Made by a program: the position numbers and the translations under genes. A DNA stretch of 64,000 bases, taken from NCBI GenBank assembly GCA_014529385.2, contig CM043964.1, forward strand, positions 136,603,920-136,667,919, in the 5' to 3' direction. Positions 1 to 10,950 of the stretch are shown here, one piece after another. The stretch comes from Adiantum capillus-veneris (Eukaryota; Streptophyta; Polypodiopsida; Polypodiales; Pteridaceae). The notes beneath the pieces are model-generated. The model worked only from the letters and a program-made list of their open reading frames with translations, had not been told where the DNA came from and ran no database searches. How positions within the stretch are numbered: position 1 is the first letter of the stretch; every line of letters begins with the position of its first letter.

Positions 1-618
1 CCTTTTTCTTCCCTTGTTCTTCCTTGTCTGCACCATCACTTTCTTCATAAGAGGAAGAGGATGAAGAAGATGGAGAAGAGGGTGACCTCTTTCTTGCCTT
101 TTTCTTCTCTTGTTTTCTTTTGTCCCTCTTTTAATTATGGTGTGGAGAAGTGTGCGATGGTCTTCTCCGTTTAGGGGTGTCGAAGAGCGTTTTGCCCACC
201 ATCTTTATGGAACCATCTCCGTCGAGGTCGCAGGAGACTTACTTCTTTCTTGTTCTTTTGGTGGGGGATCTTCCATTGAAACTTTAGTTCTCCTTTGGGA
301 AAGAGATGTGTCATCAAGTAGTAGATTTTTCAGCCCTTCATATGGATCCTCTTTTTCTTCCCTTATCAGAGAGAGGCCTCTTTTGGAAGTCTCACAAGGA
401 GGCTTCCTAGGCACTCTCTCTTCCTGGTGGGGAGTTTGGAGAATCCCATGAGCACGTAGTTGCTATTGCACTTCACTTTGGAGGGATGGATTGCCCATGG
501 CTTGTTGAAGCCTAGAAACAAGGTTATTAACAAGCATAGGGGCATCATTAGTAGCCTATTCATTAGCAAAATCAAAGCTATCAAGATTAATTTCACTCTC
601 TTTACTATTGTCAGCCAT
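1..618 (-). pseudogene. Gyp-1 copy A, start of gag (runs off the left edge)
   Basis: Read on the minus strand, an ATG at 618-616 opens a reading frame whose first residues (M-A-D-N-S-K-E-S-E-I-N) match the gag of the second Gyp-1 copy at 56743-57879. The frame is broken within this stretch, with pieces in two frames (366-626 and 205-414). The rest of gag lies beyond the window edge. The protein would be a Ty3/gypsy capsid precursor. The acidic, GA-rich stretch around 50-100 is also present, partly duplicated, in the second copy. Membership in the same family is clear from the near-identical text; inactivity is inferred from the frame breaks. Confidence 0.75.
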
Positions 619-909
619 TGTAACAAATTTTAGATGTAAAATGTTTTAGTGTACTTTGGAACTTCAAGCCCTAGTTGCCTCCTGTCAAGCTTCTAATAGC
701 TCAATAGTAATTAAGCCATAGGCAAGCCCCGTAGGACTCCACTATTAATAACATAGCTCTTGACGGTGATGCCCCATTATCTGCATAAAGTAGACGCACT
801 GTAAGGCTGAAAAATCCCTATTCTACTTACTCAATTGTAATTAATAATACCAACCATTTATAGTTAGCTTAAGGACCTCCCTTCTTGAGCATGAAAAGAG
901 AAACCTTGT

Positions 910-921
910 GCTCTTATACCA
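910..921 (-). other. Degenerate Met-tRNA primer-binding site of Gyp-1 copy A
   Basis: Two bases inside the LTR end, the minus strand reads TGGTATAAGAGC, one change from TGGTATCAGAGC, the site complementary to the 3' end of initiator tRNA-Met used by many plant LTR retrotransposons. The undamaged version is present in copy B at 58284-58295. Confidence 0.75.
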
Positions 922-922
922 A

Positions 923-2235
923 TGTAACCTTTAATGGTCTAGTAACTTGTGTGTAGTCGAAAATAGCATAGACATAGTGAGCATTTCATTAGAATAACTT
1001 CCTAATGAGCATAACAAGAATGCTTGGATGGAGAGAGCAAAAAAAAGCATAACACTTAGTTATATAGGCATGAACAATACTTCAAAAAGAGAGAGAAACT
1101 AAGCTATTGACAACAGTTGAGGACTGGATTTACATGGAGCCGGTCCCCCCTCCAAAAGTCTTTGTATTATAGGTTTCCCCCATCAAGGGAGACATTTTAC
1201 AATACAATACTTTGTGTTCCTTCAATAAATTGCTGGTGCAATGAAGATGGAAGCTTCAAGCACCAAGCTCACACTTATAAAACACAACATCAATTCTCTC
1301 ACGGTCTCAGACCCAAGACCTCACACACCTCCGAAGATGGTGATAACTAGCGGGGTATGAGAGTAGATCGAGAGGAAGGAGTATTCTTACGAGCAAGAAG
1401 TATGTCTCCTCACGTAATCACTCTTAATAGCTTAGCATAGCTTAGTAATTAGAATGGTAGAGGAGATGAGCATGCATTGAAGCTTTGCTCTTGGTTGGAT
1501 TTTCATCAGAAATCCAAAAGTTGTTGGTGTAGGCCTCCCTTCTCACAAGCTTGGAGTAGATGATAAGCTATCCATTAAAGCTTGAGAAGGGGAGAGTCTT
1601 CTTACTTCACACATGAGCTTGTGTGAGTGTGTAAGTGATAATTCCTTCCAAAAATCAGCCACCTCTCTCTCTTGGTTGGCCCCTCTTGCTAATTGCACAT
1701 GCTGGCATCCTTTTGGACCCTGCAAAGCTTAGCCAATGACAATTAAGAAGCATAAGTAATAGCCTTGTGGCATGTGTCCCCCTTTCCCCATTTGTGAAAG
1801 CTTAGCCAATGACAATTAAGAAGCATAAGTGATAGCCTTGTGGCATGTGTCCCCCTTTCCCCATTTGTGAGAGCTTTAGGTATTTAAATAATGCAATTAA
1901 ACTCTCATTGGATCCGTTAGTCTTCTGGGCAATAGAATCAGGCAAGCCATTGGGCTGCTGAATGCTCATTGGACCCCATTGGGAGACTGTCCAATAGTTT
2001 TCTAGAGAGCTTAATTTTTATTGGTTATTTTATCAAGTGTTTTTAAATGAATTAAACTAGATTTACTCTAGCCTAATTCTCATTGGTCCACCTTTATGGC
2101 CATCCAATAGCATTTGAATGCACCTAGGGGGCAACTGGACTAGGGAGCTAACATGTGTCCACTATGTCCTTTGTGTAAAGGGAGCTTGCAAGAGTGTGTG
2201 TGTGTTTCTCTCTCATCCCCTACATAAAAGGCTCA
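923..2235 (-). repeat. Gyp-1 copy A 5' LTR, first part (interrupted by the CACTA element)
   Basis: On the minus strand this is the 3' part of a 1.6-kb LTR ending in TTACA next to the primer site. The same sequence occurs at 58297-59875 and, in the opposite orientation, as a solo LTR at 27818-29427. A segment near 1730-1870 is tandemly duplicated here (the text beginning AGCTTAGCCAATGACAATT occurs twice, about 66 bases apart). The LTR is cut at 2235 by a CACTA element and resumes at 5401/5404. No gene is present; short frames here are chance. Confidence 0.85.
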
Positions 2236-2500
2236 CACTACAACACGGCGTGCAAAAATTGGTGCAAATACCGATGAAATAAAGTTAGTTTTAAAACTAA
2301 AAGGCACTGAAATAGGCTTCGAAAGAGACGTCGGTATCGTGACATCGGTATAAGTACCGATATATTATGCATCAGAATTAACTATGAAATGAGCGTTGAA
2401 ATATGCAATGAAATAATTGCCGATAACTGTAAAGGATATTTTGATGCTTCTTCCGAAGTTTATACCGACGCCTATACCGTTCTTTGTACCGACGACCAAA
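2236..2500. repeat. Left subterminal repeats of the CACTA element
   Basis: Short motifs of the ACCGA / TCGGT type occur repeatedly in both orientations (for example near 2273, 2331, 2344, 2356, 2464 and 2487). In characterised CACTA elements, arrays of short subterminal motifs bind the transposon-encoded TNPA-like protein; that role here is inferred from position and family. Confidence 0.6.
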
Positions 2501-2810
2501 CCTGCAAAAGTTTTTTGGACAGAGAGGGATGGGAACTGATGCTGCATGTACTGCAGCAAAAGAAAACAACCTCTCTGCCCAAAGGAAGAGTGCACAAGCA
2601 ACCACACTCTACCTACAAGCTGACACTAAAAGGCGAGTGTATGGAAATTAGCAAAATTTTAAGAATAACATAACCATAAAATCAAAAGCTTGATCATGGC
2701 ATAACGGCATAAAGATTTTATAACCATAACATACCATAACCATTACCATAACTTGCTTGTCATACCATAACCATAACAACCATACCATCATTGCACAACC
2801 CTAACCACAA

Positions 2811-2890
2811 TCGTAACCATAACTGTAACCGTAGCCGTAACCGTAATTGTAACCGTAACCGTAATCGTAACCGTAACCGTAACCGTAACC
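2811..2890. repeat. AACCGT hexanucleotide array inside the CACTA element
   Basis: About 80 bases consist of near-perfect repeats of AACCGT with occasional changes (AACTGT, AGCCGT, AATTGT, AATCGT). It lies in a wider stretch (2690-3000) made of looser CATAACC/ACCATAA repeats. No coding potential. Confidence 0.85.
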
Positions 2891-3228
2891 ATCACATGAT
2901 TGCCATACCATCATAGAAAAACCATAATCTTAACTTGACTGCCAAACCTTAACCAGAACATCTGTGCCGTACCATAAACATAATCATAAACCATAAACAT
3001 AAGCACTACAAAACTGTACAATCACTCAGTGAGAAGACCCTCATGGTAATGCCTTTCAGTGGACATCCTCTCCCTCCTCCTGCAGCTGGGTCAAAAGGGC
3101 CACAAGTCCATGCTTGTACCCATACTTCTCCTCTCGGCGTGTCAGAGGGCGCTTCACGCAACTTCCTGCAAAATTATGGTTTAATCATTAGATAAATTTT
3201 CAAATAACATATATATATATTCAATAAT

Positions 3229-3702
3229 TTAAAGCATACGTACAATACTTACAGACTCATGTTGAAGTGTGTCATAGCCTCCACTCCCAAGGTGTGATGC
3301 TCCAGCAAACTCCAAACGTGTTCTAGCTGCATCGCTTTGCTGCTGAAATCTGTCAGGATTGTCTCGTGTCTCGCGTGCAATCCCCGTCCACTCCTTTGCG
3401 TCCAACCATTCCGGCTTGGGACTGCCATTATTGTACCTGTCTCTCGCCTTTGACCGACGATGTGACATTGTGGACTTCGCCACGCTCAAAATCCAGGGGT
3501 CCGAGACTGGATCATATCCCTCTGTCGGCATGTACTCTCTGTGAATGGCCTCGGCGATGTAATTCTTTCTTTCAACATTGAGGTTATCCCAAACCTCCAT
3601 CACAGAGTGACCAAACTGAATCGTATAGAGCTGTTGAATCCTCTGTTGCATGGCCTTTTCACGCCTATCCGCCACAACAGTCCCATCCCTGCTCTTGTAC
3701 AC
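3229..3702 (-). pseudogene. Plant transposase fragment (Transposase_24 / Ptta-En-Spm-like)
   Basis: This 157-codon frame has the character of the plant Ptta/En/Spm transposase-associated domain: an N-terminal basic segment followed by a helical, Trp-containing region (motifs VWDNLNVERKNYIAEAIHREY and SHRRSKARDRYNNGSPKPEW, each in the first two thirds). In the family such domains are part of much larger transposon proteins of En/Spm elements. Its location inside an element with CACTA termini supports the assignment. It is far shorter than any full transposase and lacks a visible catalytic core, so it should be inactive. Assignment to the Pfam-type family is by recognition of style, not by search. 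Confidence 0.5.
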
Positions 3703-3774
3703 CTTACTAGGATCATGCTCGTGTGATCTCCAAGGTATATGTGGTGTGCCAATCAGTGTACACGAGGCATCTTC

Positions 3775-4380
3775 GAAGTCCGTTTGTATTTTTTCTACTA
3801 TTCATTTGCCGCTAGCTCTAACCTAACCCATAATCCACCTAACCTATAATCTAAATTTAACCTAACCTATAATATCACCTAACCTATAACCTAAATCTAA
3901 CCTAACCTAATATAACCTATAACCTAAACCTAACCTATAGGCTAACCTAACCAAAGTCCGTTTGCATTTTTTGAAGTACACGAGTCATCTTTGAAGTCCG
4001 TTTGCGTTTTTTCTACTTTTTTGTCACTAACTCTAACCTAACCTATAATCTAACCTAACCTATAACCTAAACCTAACCTAACCTAACCTAACCTAACATA
4101 TAACCTAAACCTAACCTAGCCTAACATAACCTAACATAACCTACAACCTAAACGTAACCTATAGACTAACCTAACCGAAGTTCGTTTGCGTTCTTTGAAG
4201 TACATGAGTCATCTTTGAAGTCTGTTTGCGTTTTTTCTACTATTTGTCTCTAGCTCTAACCTAACCTATAATCTAACCTAACCTATAACCTAAACCTAAA
4301 CTAACCTAACCTAACCTATAACCTAAACCTAACCTATAACCTAACCTAACCGAAGTCCGTTTGCATTTTTAGAAGTACAC
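3775..4380. repeat. Telomere-like CCTAA/CCTATAA repeats in about 220-bp units
   Basis: The stretch alternates a unique phrase (GAAGTCCGTTTGCGTTTTTT, at about 3775, 3992 and 4217) with runs of CTAACCTAAC and AACCTATAACCTAAACC. The phrase spacing gives a higher-order unit of roughly 220 bp, about three copies. The short runs resemble degenerate plant telomere repeat (CCCTAAA) but are irregular and lie inside the CACTA element, so this is not a telomere. Confidence 0.8.
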
Positions 4381-4392
4381 AAGTCGTCTTCA

Positions 4393-4980
4393 TTTGGCCG
4401 ATAATAGATGGACGTTGTGTTCGAACAGTTAGAACTTATGGTATGATGTGTAAAGCCACTTAGGTTAGTATGCTCCAAATTGGATTAAGATAGTAATTAG
4501 CCATTTTAATCCGCTTAGGGCTAGCCACCTAGGGTTAACGTCTTAGGACTAGTGTTGGTTTAGCCGCTAATAGATGTTCGTATTTTGGAGTGTTAGGGTG
4601 CGCTATGTAAAGTTGCCTAGGTTTGGCCACTCCAAATTGGATTAGTGTATCATTTTTCCATTTCAATCTGCTTAGGGCCAGCCAGTTAGGGTTCTATGGA
4701 TTTTGGTTTGGCTGCTAATAGATGGTGCACCGTGTTCGGATGGTGCATTAGGACACACTATGTAAAGCCGCTAAGGTAAAGTGCTCTAAAACATATTAGG
4801 GTATCGTTAAGCCATTTAGTCTGCTAAGGGTTATCGGCTTTAGATTAGCAACTTTTGTTTTGGCCGCTAATACATTATTATATTTAGAGCGTTATGGTAG
4901 GCTATGTAAATCCGCTTAGGTTTGAAAACCTTTGATTTGGTCGCTCCAAATCCAAAATACTATAGCGCTTGGCCATTTCA
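4393..4980. repeat. Diverged tandem repeat, 150-165 bp period, about four units
   Basis: The phrase TTTGGCCGCTAATAGATGG recurs with variation at 4393, 4558, 4707 and 4858, giving steps of 165, 149 and 151 bases. Between them other phrases recur in order (GTAAAGCCGCTTAGG, CTCCAAATTGGATTA, CTTAGGGC). The array fills the right third of the CACTA element and has no coding potential. Confidence 0.75.
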
Positions 4981-5169
4981 GTCTCTATAGTAGATGGTCG
5001 CTACAGTACTTTTATGTACCTTAGTGCTATGGAGTAGTCCACGAGCAAGATTAGCACCTCTGACAACTTGTTTCGCACCAAATCTGCAAGAGGTGAGGAG
5101 GAAGAGAGCAAGAGAAAAGGCACGCAAGAATAAGCAAAATGCACAGGGAAAGCCCGTGTGTTCGTTTTT

Positions 5170-5290
5170 TGCATGGTCCGATGGTACATAAATTGGTACA
5201 GGCGTCGGAATAAGTGTCGGAACAGGCGTCAGAACAGGTACCGATAGATGTGTCGAAAAAGGTATCGGTACACACGTCAAAAATTTAAAA
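5170..5290. repeat. Right subterminal repeats of the CACTA element
   Basis: A cluster of GGCGTCGGAA, GTGTCGGAAC, GGTACCGATA and GGTATCGGTA motifs mirrors the ACCGA/TCGGT motifs at the left end, in inverted sense. This symmetry is what CACTA subterminal regions show. Confidence 0.6.
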
Positions 5291-5400
5291 ATGAAATTTT
5301 GTTAAAACTGCATCTCCCTCCATACTTACCTACACATATACCAACTCCCGCCATTGGTGCCAATAATTTGACGCCAGAATTTAAGTGACCTCTTATAGTG

Positions 5401-5615
5401 TCACCCCCTCCTAGATAGGGATGTGGGAAGACTTTTGAGTCTTCCCACAAGCATCCAAATTTACCTAGAGTTTTACCATTGAAAATTTTAGTTAATTTTG
5501 GAACCTTAGCATTTTGGAAGTCTTAATGGGCTGAACCTTAGGGTCTTTGAAGCCCATTGTTGCACATTGCTCTTTTTCAGATGGCCCGTTTGGATCCCTA
5601 TTTTCCCTCCTTTGG
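5401..5615 (-). repeat. Gyp-1 copy A 5' LTR, second part (truncated)
   Basis: LTR text resumes immediately after the CACTA element and its TCA duplication, and follows copy B (59530-59755) through TTTTCCCTCCTTTGG. At 5615 the match stops abruptly, and about 120 bases of the outer LTR end are missing. What follows (from about 5636) is the arm of a different repeat. Confidence 0.8.
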
Positions 5616-5635
5616 CAAATAAATCAATTTTCTTG

Positions 5636-6095
5636 GATTGCATGAGCACATAATCAACGCTATACACGATTTGAGAGAGATATATAGCGAGACAGATCAC
5701 AAAGCACGTGCAAGTGCACCTCCTAGAGAGGAGTGCTACACAAGCACAAAGAGAGAGGAGGTGAGAGAGGAGAAGGTGAACACAAGGCACTAGGTGCAAT
5801 CTCCCCCATGCAAGAGTGAGAATTTTACTCTTGCACGTAGTTATTTATAGATTTTTTATAATATTTAAAATGATCACAAAATGTTTGCCCGAACATAAAT
5901 TGACAATAGCTCATAAAGAGAATTTTAATAATAAAATATCCATATACTTGCTGTCCTTTTGCATAGTCCATAGCTCTTGCCAACTGTCAGCTACAATAAA
6001 TACATATCTATCTGTTTCGATTACGATGGAATTGGACAGATGGTTATATATTACATTGGAAAAATAGAAACAACACACTTGTTTTTTGGTATGTG
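5636..6095. repeat. Arm A of a large inverted-repeat family
   Basis: This stretch matches the right arm at about 11790-12180 in the same orientation and the left arm at 11183-11620 in reverse. Shared phrases include GTGCACCTCCTAGAG, ACTAGGTGCAATC and TTATTTATAGATTTTTT. It abuts the truncated Gyp-1 LTR on the left and Cop-1a on the right. It encodes nothing recognisable. Confidence 0.75.
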
Positions 6096-6309
6096 TGTTA
6101 CCATATACATGTGGTAGTGATGTGTGTGAACACACTAGGACCGCCGGGACATTTTTCCCCTCTTTAGGAGGTCTTTTCCCCGAGCATTGTATATACGCCC
6201 ATCACTCTAGGGCTATCGATCTTTCCATTGCACACTAAGTAACAGACTCTCTGAGCTTCCTTCATCTTCTCCAAGCTGTGTACGTTTCTCTGCAACCCTA
6301 ACTCCAACA
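6096..6309 (+). repeat. Cop-1a 5' LTR
   Basis: 214 bp, TG...CA termini, TSD ATGTG just outside. It lacks a 13-base segment near 6250 that is present in the 3' LTR (ATTGTGTGCCTT region). The primer-binding site just inside (around 6311-6325, TTTGTACTAGAGCAGG) is a decayed form of the tRNA-Met complement. Confidence 0.9.
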
Positions 6310-6671
6310 ATTTGTACTAGAGCAGGTTACGTCCTCCCGGGCTTTGTCGCCAGCTGCTCCAGCACACGCCTGCTCACTTTCTTTGAATTTAGTGAGGTTT
6401 GGCGAGCGTTCACAGGTCAACAAATATTTTGGGGGTGCTTGTAGAGCTTAGTCTGCTCAGATTTTTGATTCGGGCTCATTTCGGCCTCCGTTTCCACTAC
6501 AGGCAGGTCTACATAGGCAATTTTGTCATTTTGTGCACAATTTTTGTCAGTGCCGTTTTTTGCATAACAGGTGTCTTATAGTCTTCTACGGTTTGTGCTA
6601 TATAGCACGTATTGTTTTTGCTCCATTTCTCCTATTTTTGGGTAGTTTTCACATCATGTGTATCATTTACC

Positions 6672-8260
6672 ATGGCTGACAACAACACAGATGTCTTCAA
6701 GATGTTTGCTGCTGAGGACAGGTTGGATGGGGACAATTACCCTATGTGGGCTTATATGATGCAACACATTCTGTGTCAAAGGGCATCTAGAATATTGTGC
6801 AAGGCATTGATGTACGTCCTGGTTCTAAGGATGCAAGCGATGTTGAGGATGTTGTAGGTCTTGCTGCAAGGATTGCTGCTATTAGAGTTGTTTTGCTTAT
6901 GGCAAAACAATCCCATTGGGATGTAAAGGATACGCAGGCTCATGCATTGATTGCATTGTCTGTGAAGCGCACCATTGTTCCTCACATTCGTTCAACAAAA
7001 TCTGCAAAACAGGCTTGGGATATATTGGTTGGTCTTTATGCAAGTCGCAATGAGGATAAATATGCTTTGCTGCGTAAAGAGCTGGAGTCGAAGATTATGC
7101 ATGAGGAAGATGATATGGACACTTTCCTTGCTAGTGTCAAGGATATCAATGAGCAACTTATTTCTGCAGTTGAAGTCATTTTAGACAGTTCCCTTGTGCA
7201 AACTGTTCTTGATGCCTTACCAGATTCCTACCAGACTTTTGCTAGTACTTGGAGACTGATGACCCAAGGAAATCCTGAAGTTGTCAAGTTTGATGCATTA
7301 TGCACATTGTTGTTGCAAGAGTCACTTTCTAGAAAAAACAGGACTAGGCAGCGTGCCGTTGAACATGCTTTTATTGCTTCTCAAAGAAAGGGTGGTAACA
7401 ACAATGCAGCCACTTCTTATGGTTCTGCTGCGAGTGGCAAAACTTCTGTTCCTAACGCTTTTGCTGGCAGTACTTCGTCTGGAAATTCTGGTGGTAAGGG
7501 CAAAAAGAAGATGCGTTGCCATTATTGTAAAGCTAATGATCACTTGATCAAGCAGTGTCCCAAGTTGAAGGCCAAAGAGGCTAAGAAGAAAGACGGTGGT
7601 TCCACTGCAAATGCTGGTTCCACTACAAATGCAGCCATTGTTGAGTCTTCTGTGAAAGGAGATTGTGATGTTGATGTTGATGAAGAATGGGCTTTTAGCG
7701 CAAGGTACACTTACAATCCTGCTGTCCATGTTGCATGCTTGTCAGTTGCTGTAGATTCACATGTGTGGTATTTTGATAGTGGTGCTACAAAGCACATTAC
7801 CTCACATCGTGAGTGGTTCACCTCTCTCGAGTCTGTCCCTCATGGAAATTTAGTCACTTGTGCCAACAATGCCTCTTATCCGGTTCAAGGAGCTAGAAAG
7901 ATTGTATTTACTGTTGCAAATGGCAGTTCCTTCACACTTGTTGATGCACTTTATGTACCTGGGATCAAGAAGAATATCTTGTCAGTATCCACACTTGCTA
8001 GACTTGGACTTGTAGTCAAATTTGTGGATGACAGATGTACAGTTCATGATCTCAATTTTGTTGCATCTGACCTTTTGTGCCGTGGGATGTATAAGCTCAC
8101 TTTGTATGACAAGTGTGGACAAAATTTTGCAAATGTTGTTGCAGATTCAAGGGCTATTTTAGATGCAAAACTTTGGCATGCACGTTTTGGTCATCTGAAT
8201 TTTGCTGCGTTTGCTGCGTTTGAAAAAAATCTAATATGGTTCTTCTTTGCCGCCTCTTGA
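6672..8260 (+). pseudogene. Cop-1a gag and protease (frameshifted)
   Basis: The ATG at 6672 starts M-A-D-N-N-T-D-V-F, the same start as in Cop-1b. After about 35 codons the frame is lost near 6773, where comparison with Cop-1b shows a missing base, followed by an in-frame TAG; coding continues in the frame of 6797-8260. That frame holds a copia gag helical region (VGLYASRNEDKYALLRKELE), a CCHC zinc knuckle (CHYCKANDHLIKQC, about 7515-7558), the aspartic protease site D-S-G (YFDSGATKHIT, 7775-7783) and the start of the pre-integrase domain (LWHARFGHLN). It ends where a second frameshift begins near 8220-8250. Confidence 0.9.
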
Positions 8261-9024
8261 AGCACCTGTCAAACATGTTTGTGAAGGCTGTATTTTGGTT
8301 AAGATACAACGTTCTAAGTTTCCAAAGGATGGTTCAGTTTGGGCCACATGCAGGTTGCAGCTTGTGCATAGTGATGTTTGTGGGCCCATGCAAACTTCGT
8401 CCTTGGGCAATTACCTTTACTTCATGACTTTCATTGATGATTACTGCAGGCATGCATGGGTATTTCCGCTTAAAGCAAAGTTCAAAGTTTTTATGTGCTT
8501 CAAACAAATTTTGGCTATGGCTGAAAATGTATAGAAATATACTATGGGCACCCTCCATTCCGATCGAGGGGGGGAGTATATGTCTCATGAATTTAATGCA
8601 TTTGTGGCTATTCGTGGGACAAAACACCAATGTGGTAGTGCCTTATACACCTCAGCAAAATGGTGTTGCTGAGAGGAAAAACAGGTCACTTACGGAAATG
8701 GCATGATGTATGGTCAAAAGTCAAGCTTTGCTGCATTCTTTTTGGCTTGAGGCCATCATGTGTGCCACTTATGTACTAATCAAGTGTCCTACAAAAGCTT
8801 TGCAGTCTATTACTCCATATGAAGCATGGCATGATGGAAAGCCTTCTATTGAGCACATGCGTGTTTTTGGCTGTTTGGCGTATGCTTTGCTGTCACAAAC
8901 ACATCACAGAAAATTGGATGATAAGTCTGTCAAATGTAATTTTGTTGGTTATAGTGCTGAAAGCAAAGGTTACATGTTGTATCACATCCGCAAACAAAAC
9001 GTATTCTGGTTTCACGGGATGTAG
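8247..9024 (+). pseudogene. Cop-1a integrase (several frame breaks)
   Basis: Pieces in two frames carry the copia integrase landmarks. The zinc-binding H-C-C residues end at HVCEGC; the first catalytic Asp lies in HSDVCGPM; the second Asp is in an HSDRGG-like stretch around 8555, now out of frame; the conserved TPQQNGVAERKNRSL follows at about 8650. A TGA at 8704-8706 interrupts the frame, which continues through ITPYEAWHDGKPSIEH to 9024. Integrase would insert cDNA into the genome; this copy cannot make it. Confidence 0.85.
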
Positions 9025-9104
9025 TGTTTGTGGAAGATTATGTTCAGCCCTTGTTGTCATGTACTAGAGACAGTAATGTAGGCTCATAGGACATTTATGA
9101 CACT

Positions 9105-10875
9105 TTGTTACCTCTTTTCAGTGGTGGAAATACGAATGTAAGTTCCAATGACGCAAATGTACAGCCTATGGGGGTTTCTGAAAATGTTACAGATCAACCT
9201 ATTACTGATGTAGATGTACATGACGTACTTGATGAGGAAAAGGCTAAAAATGAGCAGGCTAGAGGTATGCCAAAATGGTTTGTGCACACTTTGCGTGACA
9301 GTAAATTGGACGCACCTTTGTCTAGTCGTACTCGTTCAGGCTCTCGCCATGCATCTTATGCATCAGATTGTTATGATTTGGGTGTGTCTAGCTTACATGA
9401 TATTGAGGAGCCTCTGTCTTTTGATGAAGCACAGAATTCAAAAAATTGGATGGCTGCCATGTTATCAGAATATGATGCACTTATAGAAAATGACACATGG
9501 ACTTTATGTGATTTGCCTCCTGGCAAAAAGGCCATTGGTACGAAGTGGGTTTACAAGTTGAAACGCAAGCCGCATGGTGAGATCGATCGCCATAAGGCTC
9601 GACTTGTTGCAAAGGGTTATGCACATAAAAAAGAAATAGATTATGAAGAGACTTTTGCTCCCACTTGTCGTATGACTACTGTGCATTTTCTATGTGCATT
9701 GGCAGCTCATTTTGGTTGGGATGTACATCAATCAGACATTGTTACTGATTTCTTGAATGGTGACATATTTGAGGTAGTATCTTTTATGCAGCCTCACGGT
9801 TTTGTCATAAAAGGACAAGAGGACAAAGTGTGCAGATGTAAGAAGGCTTTGTATGGGTTGAAGCAATCTCCTCGTGCTTGGTATGCGAAAGCTGACACTC
9901 ATTTGGTCAAACGAGGCTTTCGTAACAGTCCAATAGAAAGCACATTGTATGTAAAGCGTGAGGGTGATGTACTTCTCATTGTGGTTCTTTATATCGATGA
10001 TTTGCTGATCACTGGACCAAATGAGAGAAATATTGCTGAATTTAAGACTGATTTGAATGCTACTTTCAAGATGAAGGATTTGGGGATGTTGCATCATTAC
10101 TTGGGTATACAGTTTAAGTAGTGTGATGGTGGTATTGCCTCGTGTCAGAAAAGTTACATAGAGACATTGCTATGTAAGTTTGGACTTGAGGATTGCAAAC
10201 CTATTGCCACTCCCAAGGAAACACGTTTGAAGTTGAGTCTACATGATGCTGGTGATCCTGCTGATGTCACTCTTTATCAAATTGCTATTGGCTACCTCAT
10301 TTATGTATGCAACACGAGGCCGGATATTCAGTTTGTAGTCTCACATGTCAGCATATTTATGCATAGCCCAAGGTCTAAACATTGGCAGGATATCAAGAGG
10401 ATTTTTCGCTACCTTAGTGGCAGCTTACATCTTGGCTTGTTTTATCCCAAGGGGGGATCATTGCCACCAGACTTACATGCTTTTTCGGACTCAGATTGGG
10501 CTGGTTGTTTTGACACGCAAGTGTCCACAAGTGGTTTTTGTTTCATGCTTGGCAGTTCATGTATATCCTACGGTTGAGTGTGTATGGCTCAGACGCCTTA
10601 TGGTTAATTTGGGTGTTGGACATGACACTGCCAACACTATCTACACTGACAGTCAGAGCGCATTGGCAGTTGTGAGGAACCCAGTTTTTCATACTCGCAT
10701 AAAGCACATTGAGGTGCATTACCACTATGTTAGGGAGAGGCTCTCACCAGGAGAGATAAGCTTGGCTTATGTGCCAACACAGGACAACCTTGCAGATCTT
10801 TTCACAAAGGCATTGTCTCGTGAGAAGCTTGAAGCTTTCCACAAAGCTTTGGGCTTACTCCCCTTTGTGGACTGA
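9105..10875 (+). pseudogene. Cop-1a reverse transcriptase and RNase H (near-intact RT, deleted RNase H)
   Basis: One frame runs from 9105 through the copia reverse transcriptase: WMAAMLSEYDAL, IGTKWVYKLKRKPHG, EETFAPTCRMTTV, KALYGLKQSPRAWY and the catalytic Y-I-D-D (about 9990). A TAG at 10119-10121, in frame, separates it from the continuation at 10167-10577. RNase H follows (FSDSDWAGCFDT, then TDSQSALAV), but about 80 bases present in Cop-1b around 52100-52180, including the conserved EDEYRA, are missing near 10575, shifting the frame. The last part ends at 10875 with NLADLFTKALSREKLE. Confidence 0.9.
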
Positions 10876-10950
10876 TCATGTCCTCAGGGCATGGCACTTC
10901 CCTTTACTCATGTGCCAGCTCTCGTTCACCACATCACTCCAGGGGGGATT

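Larger units (their letters stand above)
2236..5400. mobile_element. Non-autonomous or degraded CACTA (En/Spm-type) DNA transposon
   Basis: The left end reads CACTACAACACGG and the right end, reverse complemented, reads CACTATAAGAGG. The element is flanked on both sides by TCA, the 3-bp target duplication expected of CACTA transposons. Removing the element and one TCA restores Gyp-1 LTR text (AAGGCTCACCCCCTCC, against AAGGCTCGCCCCCTCC at 59533), so both ends are firm. Both subterminal regions carry repeated ACCGA/TCGGT-type motifs. The only coding remnant is a 157-codon minus-strand frame; most of the interior is simple and tandem repeats. At 3,165 bp it is too small to encode the full set of CACTA proteins. 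Confidence 0.9.

Noticed and set aside
3820-4360. Telomere at or near a chromosome end (CCTAA-rich run)
   Set aside because: The runs are irregular (CCTAA, CCTATAA, CCTAAA mixed), organised in 220-bp units, and lie inside a CACTA element flanked by an LTR.
5816-6135. Short ORFs on both strands around 5.8-6.1 kb
   Set aside because: They lie in arm A of the inverted-repeat family, which encodes nothing in its other copies.
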